Positions 16,517-24,486 of a DNA stretch of 64,000 nt are shown piece by piece. The DNA is from DATBLE01 sp963841405. Lineage in GTDB: Bacteria > Actinomycetota > Thermoleophilia > Gaiellales > Gaiellaceae. Positions within the stretch are counted from its first letter, which is position 1. Every line of letters begins with the position of its first letter. The stretch lies in NCBI GenBank assembly GCA_963841405.1, contig CAWJCM010000007.1, positions 992,001 to 1,056,000 on the forward strand. The letters are read 5' to 3'. The notes under the pieces are model-generated. The model did no database searches. It had not been told where the DNA came from and saw nothing but the letters and a program-made list of their open reading frames with translations. Made by a program: the position numbers and the translations under genes.

Positions 16517-19432
16517 TTAGCGGGGCGTGGCCGGCGCACGCAGGCGGCTCTCCACCTCGGCCAGCCCCAGCGCGTCGCCTTTGGCCGCATAGAGATCGCG
16601 CGCCTCGAGCAGCAGCGTCTGCGCCCGCTCGGGCTCGTCCCGGGCCAGAGCCGCTTCGGCGAGGTGCATGAGGGTCTGCGCGATCCACAGCTCCCGCCCC
16701 GCCTCGCGCTGGACGGCCAGTGCCTCCTCGAGCGCTTCGACGGCCGCATCCAGGTCGCCGCGGGCGACCGCAACGTCGGCGGTGTTCCACAACGCACCGG
16801 TCAGGCCCCACCGGTCGCCGGCGCGGCGGAACAGCTCGCGAGCCTCGGAGAGCAGCTGCTCGGCCTGCTCGTAGTCGCCGAAAGCGGCGTCGACCAGCCC
16901 GAGACCCGAGAGCGCCATCCCGATCCCGCGCCGGTCTCGGAGGCGCCGGCGCAGCTCCAGCGCCTGCTCGAACGCCGCTCGGGCGGCGTCGAGATCACCG
17001 GTTGCCAGCTCCAGGTGGGCCCTGCGGATGAGGGCGTCGGACTCCCCGCGCCTGTCCTCCTCGCGCCGGAGGAGCGCGATGCTCTCGTCCAGCAGCTTCC
17101 TCGACCGGTCGGGGTGGCCGCGCTCACGCGCAATCTGCGCCTGGTTCGCGAGGATGTAACCCACGGCGGCCGAGCACGAGATCTCGACGAAAGGCTGCAA
17201 GGTGTCCTCGAACACCCGTCGCGGCCCGAGCCCGGACGCGACGCCGCGGCGGATGTCGACGACGCTGATCGGCGTCGGGATCGACTCGGCGCTGGCTCCG
17301 AGCCGCTCGAACTCCTCGATGCTCTCCACGACGAGGCGTTCGACGCCCTCGAGCTCGCCCAGTCGCCAACGGGCGACGCCGAGCGAGTAGACGCCCAGTG
17401 CGGCGGCTTCGGCAAAGCCCTCCTGCCGCGCGAGGTCCAGGGCCTGTTCGAAGCTCTCGACCGCGACGGCGGAATCGTCCCGTGAGATCGCGATGCCGCC
17501 GAGGAAGTGGAGCGCGCGCCAGTGCGACCGTGCGTCGCCGATCTCCTCCGCGATCGCCTTGCACTCGGCGACCGCGGCCTCGGCGCGTTCGAGGCGGCCC
17601 GCCCGCAGGTCGAGGGCGGAGGCGGCGAGCAGGGCGGCTTCGCGCATCTCGGTCCGGTCGGGGACGGCAACCAGTGCCTCTTCCAGCCGCCGGTGGCCCT
17701 CCTCGAGGTCGATCCGGCGGAGCCAGAACGGCCAGAGTGCGACGCAGAGGCGCAATGCCTCCGGCGGGTCGACGGCGAGCAGCGTGTCGAGGGCGGCCTG
17801 CAGGTTCGCCGCGTCCCGGTCGAGCCGCGGATCGTCGCGCCCCCGTTCGGCCAGATCGAGCGCCCAGTCGGCATGGGCACGCGCCCGGGCCGCCGTCTCG
17901 CCGGCCTCGTCGAGCCGCCGGCCCGCGTAGAGCCGGACCGTCTCCAGCAGCCGGTAACGACGGTCGCGGACGCGGTCGTCGGCGGCGACCAGCGACTTCT
18001 CGACCAGGCGCGCAAGCACGTCCGCGACCTCGCGCCGGTCGAGGCCGTCACCCGCGCACACGGCCTCGATGGCGGCCAGGTGGAAGCCTCCGGCGAAGAC
18101 GGCCAGGCGACGGAGGAGCGTCCGCTCGTCGTCGGCGAGCAGCTCGTGGCTCCACTCCAGGGTCGCCTCCAGCGTCTGCTGGCGTGTCGGCGCGGAGCTG
18201 CTGCCTGCGCGCAGCAGCCGAAAGCGGTCGTCCAGTCGCTCCGCGATCGCGTCCGCCCCCAGAGCGCCGAGCCGGGCTGCGGCGAGCTCGATCGCCAGCG
18301 GGAGGCCGTCGAGCCGGTAGCAGATGCGGACTACGTCACGGGCGTTTCGCTCCTCGAGGGTGAATCCGGGGGCAGCCGCGCGTGCTCGCTCGACGAACAG
18401 GCGGATCGACTCGTAGCCGAGGAGCTCGTCGGGCTCGACGAACCGCTCGGGATCGGGGAGCGCGAGCGACGGCACCCGGAAGACGGTCTCGCCCTGGACG
18501 CGCAGAGGCTCGCGGCTGGTCGCGACGATCGAGACGGCCGGAGCCGACCGGAGCAGCACGTCGGCGACCGCCGCGGCGGCGCCGAGCACGTGCTCGCAGT
18601 TGTCCAGCACGAGCAGGAGCGACCGCCCGGCCAGGAACTCGGCGACCGCGGCGTCCAGGTCCCGGCCCGGCAGCGCCCGCACGTCGAGCGCGGCGGCGAC
18701 CGCCTCCTGGACGTGCGCCGGCTCGGCGACGGGCGCCAGCTCGACGAGCACGGCTCCGTCCGCGAACGACGTTTCCACGCCGCGGGCGAGCTGGAGTGCA
18801 AGCCGCGTCTTGCCCGCACCGCCGGCGCCGGTGAGCGTCAGGAGCCGCGTTCCAACGAGGAGGACTCCGAGCTGGTCGAGCTCGCGCTCACGGCCGACGA
18901 ACGAGGTCGCGTCGATCGGCAGCCCGCGCACGCCTTCGACCACCCCGAGCTCGCCCAGCTCGTCCGCGAGCGCGGCCGACAGCTCCGCCAGCTCGTCGCG
19001 CCGTCCCTCGACCCAGTCGTCGTAGCGGTTCTCGGGAAGGAGCTCGCCGCCGTACAGCGCGAGCGCCGCTCGATAGGCGGCCGGAGTCCCCGTCCGGCGG
19101 GCGTCGGCGGCTGCGCGCTCGAAGTCGTCGACGTCGACGGTGACAGCGGCGCCGAGGTGGAGCAGCTCGTCGCGCAGGTCGATCGCGTCGGCGCCCAGCG
19201 CGCGCCGCGCGACGTGGAGCGCCTGGTGGAGGTTGTTCGCTGCCGCGTCCGGGCCCTTCTGGCGCCAGAACGTGTCCATCGCCTGCTCGCGATGAAAGCG
19301 GTGCTGCGGGGCGAGCGCCAGGAGCTTGACCAGCTCGCGCGCCTTCTTCAGCCGCCAGGCCCCCTCTGGGACGGGGCGCCCGTCGATCGCCGCGCTGAAG
19401 CCTCCGAGCAGCTCGATCCTCGTCTGCGGCAT
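16517..19432 (-). CDS. AfsR-like transcriptional regulator: winged helix, NB-ARC ATPase, TPR
   Basis: 971-residue STAND-type regulator. The N-terminal winged helix and short BTAD-like region (RLKKARELVKLLALAPQHRF, then FERAAADARRTGTPAAYRAALAL) bind DNA. The ATPase has Walker A LTGAGGAGKTRLALQLA near residue 212, Walker B RSLLLVLDNCEHV near 270 and TSREPLRV (sensor) near 300. The C-terminal half is a series of TPR-like helical repeats from about 520. Start ATG 19432 (MPQTRIELLGGF) begins the wHTH; no clear Shine-Dalgarno site. It is divergent from a secreted cupin gene and upstream of the flavoprotein at 16457, both plausible targets. Confidence 0.88.
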   Translation of the reverse strand: MPQTRIELLGGFSAAIDGRPVPEGAWRLKKARELVKLLALAPQHRFHREQAMDTFWRQKGPDAAANNLHQALHVARRALGADAIDLRDELLHLGAAVTVDVDDFERAAADARRTGTPAAYRAALALYGGELLPENRYDDWVEGRRDELAELSAALADELGELGVVEGVRGLPIDATSFVGRERELDQLGVLLVGTRLLTLTGAGGAGKTRLALQLARGVETSFADGAVLVELAPVAEPAHVQEAVAAALDVRALPGRDLDAAVAEFLAGRSLLLVLDNCEHVLGAAAAVADVLLRSAPAVSIVATSREPLRVQGETVFRVPSLALPDPERFVEPDELLGYESIRLFVERARAAAPGFTLEERNARDVVRICYRLDGLPLAIELAAARLGALGADAIAERLDDRFRLLRAGSSSAPTRQQTLEATLEWSHELLADDERTLLRRLAVFAGGFHLAAIEAVCAGDGLDRREVADVLARLVEKSLVAADDRVRDRRYRLLETVRLYAGRRLDEAGETAARARAHADWALDLAERGRDDPRLDRDAANLQAALDTLLAVDPPEALRLCVALWPFWLRRIDLEEGHRRLEEALVAVPDRTEMREAALLAASALDLRAGRLERAEAAVAECKAIAEEIGDARSHWRALHFLGGIAISRDDSAVAVESFEQALDLARQEGFAEAAALGVYSLGVARWRLGELEGVERLVVESIEEFERLGASAESIPTPISVVDIRRGVASGLGPRRVFEDTLQPFVEISCSAAVGYILANQAQIARERGHPDRSRKLLDESIALLRREEDRRGESDALIRRAHLELATGDLDAARAAFEQALELRRRLRDRRGIGMALSGLGLVDAAFGDYEQAEQLLSEARELFRRAGDRWGLTGALWNTADVAVARGDLDAAVEALEEALAVQREAGRELWIAQTLMHLAEAALARDEPERAQTLLLEARDLYAAKGDALGLAEVESRLRAPATPR

Positions 19433-19549
19433 CGGACACAAGGATGACGGACCCGCGGCGCAGCCTCCAACGATTAAGTCTCGGCAAACCGTGCGCAAAG
19501 GGCGGCCTCCTACCGTCGTGGCGACCCATCGACAGGGAGGACGCATGTG

Positions 19550-20002
19550 ATGTGGAAGCTCAAGGTCGTCGTAACGCTCGCGGTGGCGCTGGTCGTAGCC
19601 GGTGTCGCCTCGGCAACGGGAGAGCCGCCGATCACGGCCCAGCCGCTGGCCGCGGCCAGGATCGCGCAGCCGATCAGCATCAAGACGTCGAAGCCGGGCA
19701 ACGTTGTCTTCGTCCAGGTGAAGGTGATGCCCGGCGGAGACTTCGGGTGGCACTTCCACCGCTCGCCGGTGGTCGCCGCCGTCACCGCGGGAGCGCTGAC
19801 CCTGTACGACAGCGCCGATCCGAGGTGCGCGCCGCGCCGCATCACGGCGGGGAACGCCTTCACCGAGGCCGCGAACCACGTCCATCTCGCACGAAACGAC
19901 GGCAAGACGCCGGTGAGCGTCCTCGTCGCGTACCTGGGCGCGCCGAGCGGCCAGAAGCCGGACGTCCCGGCCAAGGCGCCGTCGCAGTGCTCAGTGAAGT
20001 AG
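19550..20002 (+). CDS. Secreted cupin-domain protein
   Basis: 150-residue single-domain cupin exported by a signal peptide (WKLKVVVTLAVALVVAGVASA). The cupin motif is GGDFGWHFHRSPVVAAVTAGALTLYD near residue 60, with two His for metal, and the second His in EAANHVHLARN near 110. Shine-Dalgarno GGGAGG ends 9 nt before ATG 19550; an in-frame GTG at 19547 is also possible. It is divergent from the AfsR-like regulator gene. Ligand unknown. Confidence 0.82.
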   Translation: MWKLKVVVTLAVALVVAGVASATGEPPITAQPLAAARIAQPISIKTSKPGNVVFVQVKVMPGGDFGWHFHRSPVVAAVTAGALTLYDSADPRCAPRRITAGNAFTEAANHVHLARNDGKTPVSVLVAYLGAPSGQKPDVPAKAPSQCSVK

Positions 20003-20011
20003 CGCACCTGT

Positions 20012-20038
20012 AGGGACAGACCCACCGGGTCTGTCCCT
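20012..20038. repeat. GGGACAGACCC-family palindrome between convergent genes
   Basis: 12-bp perfect arms (AGGGACAGACCC and complement) around ACC, in the 44-bp gap between convergent genes ending at 20002 and 20047. Same family and same type of position as 15018-15046. Confidence 0.8.
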
Positions 20039-20046
20039 GCCGGCTT

Positions 20047-20724
20047 CTAGCGGGACAGCGTCAGCGGGATCTCGACCTGGTGGATGCGCGAGCCATCCTT
20101 GGCGGATAGCTCATACACGACGAGCTTGCCCGAGCCAGCCGGCGCGGAGAAGCGGATCGTGAAGTCGTACGTCCCGCGGGTTCCCGATCCAGAGGTGGCG
20201 GTGACGAAGTGGTTTGCCACCACCTTGCCGGTCGCGTCGACCAGGTCGTAGTCGAAGGTCGCCTCGAACGTGTTCGCGGTCCCCCGGACGCGAAGCGGCG
20301 ACGACACCGACGCGAACGGGAGCGGCGATTCGACGAGGATCGCGGGGGTCAGGTCCTCGAAGTCGGCGCGGGTGTAGCTCTTGCCGGCGAGGTCGACCGG
20401 CTTCTTAGGATCGAACTGGGAGAGGGTGTAGACCTCCTCGGCCGTCCGCTCGGTTGTCTCCCCCTGCGTGAACCCGATCGCGCGCTCCGCGTCGCTCGGG
20501 CCGGCGGCCACGGCGGCGAGCAGCGACGCGCTGTCGACCGACTCGAGCGCGCGCGCAACGGGTCCGACGTAGCCGTTGCGCATGAAGTAGACGCGCACCT
20601 TCTTCGCGGCCGGGGTGGTCGTGGTCACCGTCCGGGTCACGGTGGCCGTCACCGTGACCGTCGTCGTCGAGCCGCAGCCCGCCGCCAGGGCGGCGACCAG
20701 CCCGACCAGCCAGAGCCTGCGCAT
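20047..20724 (-). CDS. Lipoprotein with GerMN-like and Gmad2 domains
   Basis: 225-residue lipoprotein. Signal with lipobox LAAGC (Cys near residue 17) is followed by a Thr-rich stretch. A GerMN-type domain (KVRVYFMRNGYVGPVARAL) occupies about 40-120, and a C-terminal Gmad2 Ig-like domain (ESPLPFASVSSPLRVRG...ANTFEATFDYDLVD) about 130-225. In related bacteria such pairs occur in cell-envelope and spore-related lipoproteins; the role here is unknown. A TACGCT box lies 9 nt upstream of ATG 20724, back to back with the ABC transporter promoter. Confidence 0.8.
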   Translation of the reverse strand: MRRLWLVGLVAALAAGCGSTTTVTVTATVTRTVTTTTPAAKKVRVYFMRNGYVGPVARALESVDSASLLAAVAAGPSDAERAIGFTQGETTERTAEEVYTLSQFDPKKPVDLAGKSYTRADFEDLTPAILVESPLPFASVSSPLRVRGTANTFEATFDYDLVDATGKVVANHFVTATSGSGTRGTYDFTIRFSAPAGSGKLVVYELSAKDGSRIHQVEIPLTLSR

Positions 20725-20754
20725 AGGCGTCTCAGCGTAGCCGGGCCCCGCCGC

Positions 20755-20760
20755 TAGAGT
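20755..20760 (+). promoter_or_regulatory. Leaderless-type -10 box of the ABC transporter operon
   Basis: TAGAGT ends 6 nt before ATG 20767. One of about fifteen genes in the window with this arrangement; the transcript would start at or next to the initiation codon. Confidence 0.5.
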
Positions 20761-20766
20761 CGGACG

Positions 20767-21762
20767 ATGCCGGCCGACCGAAACGGAATCGAAGTCGAGG
20801 GGCTCGTCCGGCGGTTCAAGGACGTGGTCGCGGTCGACGGGATCGACCTGACGGTCGAGCCGGGGGAGATCTACGGCTTCCTCGGGCCGAACGGCGCCGG
20901 CAAGTCGACCACCGTGCACATGCTGACCACCCTGCTGCCGCCGAGCGCCGGAAAGGCGACGGTGGCAGGCTTCGACGTGGTCAGAAACGGCCCCGAGGTG
21001 CGCCGGGCGATCGGCGCCGCCCTGCAGGAAGCCGCCCTCGACCCGTTGCTCACGGGCCGCGACCATCTGCGGCTGCAGACTGCGCTGCACGGAATCCCGC
21101 GGCAGGAGCGGGCCCGGCGTGGGGACGAGCTGCTCGAGCGGGTCGGCCTGTCGCTCGCCGCCGATCGCCGCGTCCGTACCTACTCGGGCGGGATGAAGCG
21201 CCGCCTCGATCTCGCGCTGGCGCTCGTCCACCACCCGCGGATCCTCTTCCTGGACGAGCCGACCACCGGCCTCGACCCACAGAGCCGCAACGCGCTCTGG
21301 GGCGAGGTCGGGCGGCTCGCGAAGGAGGAGGGTGTGACCGTCTTCCTGACCACGCAGTACCTGGAGGAGGCGGACGTGCTCGCCGACCGTGTCGGGATCA
21401 TCGACCACGGCCACATCGTCGCCGAGGGCACGCCGATCGAGCTGAAGGCCGAGATCGGCCGGCCGACGGTCGAGATCACCCCGGCCGATCCCGAGCAGCG
21501 CGACCGCGTCGCCGACATCCTCCGCCGCTTCGGTGAGCTCGTCCAGGTCTCGCCCGACAGCGTCGCCGTACGCTGCGCACACGGTGATCTCGACCTGGCC
21601 GAGATCATCCGCGCGCTCGACGCGGACGATCTGCCCGTCGCGAATCTCCAGCTGCACGCCCCCTCGCTCGACGACGTGTTCCTGGAGAAGACCGGCCGGA
21701 CGCTGGAGGGTGCGGCCGCCGAGGCCGGGGTCGACGCTGATCCGGAGCCCGCACGACGGTGA
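20767..21762 (+). CDS. ABC-2 type exporter, ATP-binding protein
   Basis: 331-residue ATPase of the DrrA/NodI-like class. Walker A is GPNGAGKST near residue 42, signature YSGGMKRRLDLALAL near 138, Walker B ILFLDEPTTGLDP near 160, and the H-loop lies after TVFLTTQYLEEAD. The C-terminal extension (about 230-320) is typical of drug or polysaccharide exporters. It is the first gene of a three-gene operon with both permeases overlapping by 4 bp. Exported substrate unknown. Confidence 0.92.
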   Translation: MPADRNGIEVEGLVRRFKDVVAVDGIDLTVEPGEIYGFLGPNGAGKSTTVHMLTTLLPPSAGKATVAGFDVVRNGPEVRRAIGAALQEAALDPLLTGRDHLRLQTALHGIPRQERARRGDELLERVGLSLAADRRVRTYSGGMKRRLDLALALVHHPRILFLDEPTTGLDPQSRNALWGEVGRLAKEEGVTVFLTTQYLEEADVLADRVGIIDHGHIVAEGTPIELKAEIGRPTVEITPADPEQRDRVADILRRFGELVQVSPDSVAVRCAHGDLDLAEIIRALDADDLPVANLQLHAPSLDDVFLEKTGRTLEGAAAEAGVDADPEPARR

Positions 21763-22535
21763 CCGAGACCGCGCTCCAGGTCTACCACCTCGCCCGCCGC
21801 TCGGTCGTCCGCCAGGCGCGGCAGCCCGCGAACGTGGTCGCACCGGTGATCTTCCCGCTCGCGCTGCTCGCCGTGAACTCCGGCGGCCTCCAGCCGGCCA
21901 CGTCGATCCCGGGCTTCCCGACGGACCGCTTCGTCGCCTTCGCGCTGGCGATCCCGTTCATGCAGGGCGCGCTGTTCGCGACCATGAACGCGGGCACCGA
22001 CCTCGCCCGCGACATCCAGACCGGATTCCTCAGCCGCCTGTCGCTGACCCCCGTGCGCGGCGTCGCGCTCGTCCTCGGGCAACTCGCCGGCGTCGGACTC
22101 GTCGCCACTATCCAGGCGGTCGTCTACGTCGCCGTCGCCTATGCGATCGGCGTCCACCCGCGCGCCGGCGCCGCCGGGGTCGTCGTCCTGCTCGGGCTGG
22201 CGATCGCGATCGCGATCGGGTTCGGGGCGGTGGGCGTCTTCATGGCGCTCCGCACCGGCTCGGGCGAGTCCGTCCAGGGCCTCTTTCCGCTGCTGTTCGT
22301 CTTCCTGATCATCTCGTCGATGAACTTCCCGCGGAACCTGATCGAGGTCGGCTGGTTCCGCTGGCTCGCGACCGCCAATCCGGTCTCGTACCTGATCGAA
22401 GGTCTGCGCAGCCTGGTGATCGAGGGCTGGAACGGCGAGGCGCTCGCGCTGGCGTTCACGATCTCCGCGGGCCTGATCACGGTCGCCCTGATCGCCTGCG
22501 GCCTGGCCCTGCGCACGAGGATGACGCGCACGTGA
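21759..22535 (+). CDS. ABC-2 type exporter permease
   Basis: 258-residue membrane protein with six predicted TM segments and the ABC-2 signature region ending NPVSYLIEGLRSLVIEGW. GTG 21759 overlaps the ATPase stop; its own stop overlaps the second permease. Presumably forms a heterodimeric channel with it. Confidence 0.88.
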   Translation: MTETALQVYHLARRSVVRQARQPANVVAPVIFPLALLAVNSGGLQPATSIPGFPTDRFVAFALAIPFMQGALFATMNAGTDLARDIQTGFLSRLSLTPVRGVALVLGQLAGVGLVATIQAVVYVAVAYAIGVHPRAGAAGVVVLLGLAIAIAIGFGAVGVFMALRTGSGESVQGLFPLLFVFLIISSMNFPRNLIEVGWFRWLATANPVSYLIEGLRSLVIEGWNGEALALAFTISAGLITVALIACGLALRTRMTRT

Positions 22536-23311
22536 CAGCGCTGCGCGACTTCCGGAACGTCTCGCTGGCGGTGGGCTGGCGGACGCTGCACAACGTCCTG
22601 CACAACCCGTCGCTGCTCCTGCCGGGGATCCTCTTCCCGCTGCTCAACTTCGTCGCCTTCTTCGGCGGTCTCTCCCGGCTTCGGCACCTCCCCGGCTTCG
22701 ACTACCCGCCCGGCTACGCCGGCTTCCAGTTCAGCTTCGTGCTGCTGCAGTCGGCGGCGTTCGGCGGGGTCTTCACCGGGTTCGGGATCGCGCGCGACTT
22801 CGAGTACGGGTTCTCACGGCGGCTGCTGCTCTCCTCGCCGCGGCGCAGCGGGCTGATCGCCGGCTACGCGATCGGCGCGCTGATCCGCTGGCTGATCAAT
22901 GCCTCCGTCGTCACCGCCGTCGCCTTCGCGGCCGGGATGCGGATCAAGGGCTCGGTCCCGGACGTGGCCGGGATGTACCTGCTCGCCGTGCTGGTCAACG
23001 TGGCGTTCCTCTTCTGGGCCTGCGGGATCGCGATGCGCTTCCAGTCGGTGCAGGCCGGGCCGATCATGCAGACGCCCGTGTTCCTGATCCTCTTCTTCGC
23101 GCCGGTCTACGTCCCGCTGAAGCTGCTCCAGGGCTGGATCCACACGGTCGCGACCGGGAATCCGATCACGCAGGTCCTGGAGGCGAACCGGGGGCTGCTC
23201 GCCGGGCAGCCGGTGGAGGTCGGCACCGCCTATCTGGTCGCCGCCGGGCTGATCTTCTTCCTCGGCATGTGGGCGGTGTTCAACCTGCGCCACGCCGAGG
23301 CGAAGGGCTGA
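22532..23311 (+). CDS. ABC-2 type exporter permease, second subunit
   Basis: 259-residue ABC-2 permease with six predicted TM segments and the conserved C-terminal NPITQVLEANRGLLAGQP. GTG 22532 overlaps the previous stop (GTGA). Two different permeases with one ATPase matches the daunorubicin/DrrABC type of exporter. Its TGA (23310-23312 region) abuts the decayed crcB on the opposite strand. Confidence 0.88.
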   Translation: MTALRDFRNVSLAVGWRTLHNVLHNPSLLLPGILFPLLNFVAFFGGLSRLRHLPGFDYPPGYAGFQFSFVLLQSAAFGGVFTGFGIARDFEYGFSRRLLLSSPRRSGLIAGYAIGALIRWLINASVVTAVAFAAGMRIKGSVPDVAGMYLLAVLVNVAFLFWACGIAMRFQSVQAGPIMQTPVFLILFFAPVYVPLKLLQGWIHTVATGNPITQVLEANRGLLAGQPVEVGTAYLVAAGLIFFLGMWAVFNLRHAEAKG

Positions 23312-23312
23312 G

Positions 23313-23548
23313 TCACGCGAGCCGCCCGAGCGCCTGGCCCAGCGCGACGGCGGCAACCCGACGGCTGCGCTCGCCGCGACGTTCGCGAGCGCGAGCCCCC
23401 AGGCCGTTCAGGAAGCAGCCCGAGATGTTGATCGCGAACGTCGACCAGGGAAGACCGCGTCAACGTGACGCTCGATCAGCGAGTCGACTCCGAAGCGGGC
23501 GAGCGCGCCGGCTACACCGCCGGACGCGACCGCGAGCACCGCCGGCAT
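23313..23548 (-). pseudogene. crcB: Decayed crcB (fluoride channel) gene
   Basis: Reading from ATG 23548, MPAVLAVASGGVAGALARFG is the first TM helix of a FluC/CrcB fluoride channel, reaching DAVFP. A one-base deletion then shifts the frame; the other frame continues WSTFAINISGCFLNGL, the conserved second-helix motif. After that only a basic stretch and AVALGQALGRLA before TGA remain, so about half of the usual ~120 residues are also missing. A good Shine-Dalgarno site (GAAAGGAGACG) is still present. Frameshift plus internal deletion make a functional channel very unlikely. Confidence 0.75.
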
Positions 23549-23633
23549 GACGTCTCCTTTCGATCGGTAGGAGCCATCAGCTGGGTCGGCGGTTAGGGCG
23601 AGCTCCATCGCCCGTGCCGACGATGCTAGCGGC

Positions 23634-24023
23634 TCACGCGCCGAACGCCGTGCGCCGCTCCAGGTCGCGGTCCGGATCGACGAGGTGGCCGTCGCGCTCC
23701 ACGTAGCCGTCCTTGCCGCCGATCACGAGCACGACCAGGTCGTCGTCACCGGCGTTGGAGAACTTCCGCGGCGTGGTCGACTCGACGTGGACGAGGCTGC
23801 CCGCCCCGAGCTCTCTCGTCTCGCCGTCGACCTCGAAACGAGCCGTCCCGCGGTGGACGAAGTAGAGCTCGTCCTGGGTGTCGTGGTAGTGGAGGAACCC
23901 GTCGAAGCCGGGCGGCATCACCAGTGCGTTGGCGCCGAACGCGGTGACGCCCAGCCCGCGGCGGATCTTGCGGAATCCGTACCCCTCTCCGAGCTCGTCG
24001 ACCGAGCTGAACGCGTATCCCAT
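23634..24023 (-). CDS. Cupin-domain protein
   Basis: 129-residue cytoplasmic single-domain cupin. Metal-binding residues appear in GFLHYHDTQDELYFVHRG (near residues 42-60) and the second motif LGAGSLVHVESTTPR. ATG 24023 is preceded by CCGAAAGGAGCAAC. The N-terminus contains FRKIRRGLGVTAFGANALVMPPG, typical of small mannose-6-phosphate-isomerase-like cupins. It is divergent from the acetyltransferase gene. Confidence 0.83.
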   Translation of the reverse strand: MGYAFSSVDELGEGYGFRKIRRGLGVTAFGANALVMPPGFDGFLHYHDTQDELYFVHRGTARFEVDGETRELGAGSLVHVESTTPRKFSNAGDDDLVVLVIGGKDGYVERDGHLVDPDRDLERRTAFGA

Positions 24024-24069
24024 GTTGCTCCTTTCGGTTCTGCATTTGGGGGTAGCATCAGGTCCCGAA

Positions 24070-24486
24070 GTGCCCTACCGCAAGGTGACGATGCGGTCCG
24101 TCCGTGGGGACGACGAGGAGCAGCTCTTCGCGGTGGCGAAGCTCGCCTTCGCCGAGGGGGACGACAGCCGCACGCTCGCGACGCTGGCACGGGATACCGT
24201 CTTCGTCGCCGAGCTGGCGGGGAAGCCTGCCGGCTACATCGCGATCGAGGAATCCGCTGCCGCGCTTCGCATCGAACAGCTCTGTGTGCATCCCGCTCAC
24301 GAGCAGGAAGGCGTCGGCAAGCAGCTGCTCGCGTGGGCCGAGGGATACGCGATCTCGAACGGGGCCGAGCGGCTCGAGGTCGTCGTCGAGCGCGGGAACC
24401 AGCGCGCCGAGTCCTTCTATCGGGGCCGCGGCTTCGTCCCGGCCGGGCCCGACCTGCTCGAGCTCGTCCTTCCGCAGAGCCGGTAG
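24070..24486 (+). CDS. GNAT-family N-acetyltransferase
   Basis: 138-residue GNAT protein transferring an acetyl group from acetyl-CoA to an unknown amine. Motif A is IEQLCVHPAHEQEGVGKQLL near residue 73 (Q/RxxGxG/A-type loop) and the C-terminal motif B is GAERLEVVVERGNQRAESFYRGRGF. Start is GTG 24070 or ATG 24091; the first beta strand (VTMRSVRGDDEEQ) begins between them. The 3' end overlaps the likely start of the CopC/CopD gene in the +1 frame. Confidence 0.83.
   Translation: MPYRKVTMRSVRGDDEEQLFAVAKLAFAEGDDSRTLATLARDTVFVAELAGKPAGYIAIEESAAALRIEQLCVHPAHEQEGVGKQLLAWAEGYAISNGAERLEVVVERGNQRAESFYRGRGFVPAGPDLLELVLPQSR

Noticed and set aside
17507..19447. 646-codon forward ORF
   Set aside because: Shadow of the AfsR-like regulator on the other strand, which carries Walker and HTH motifs.
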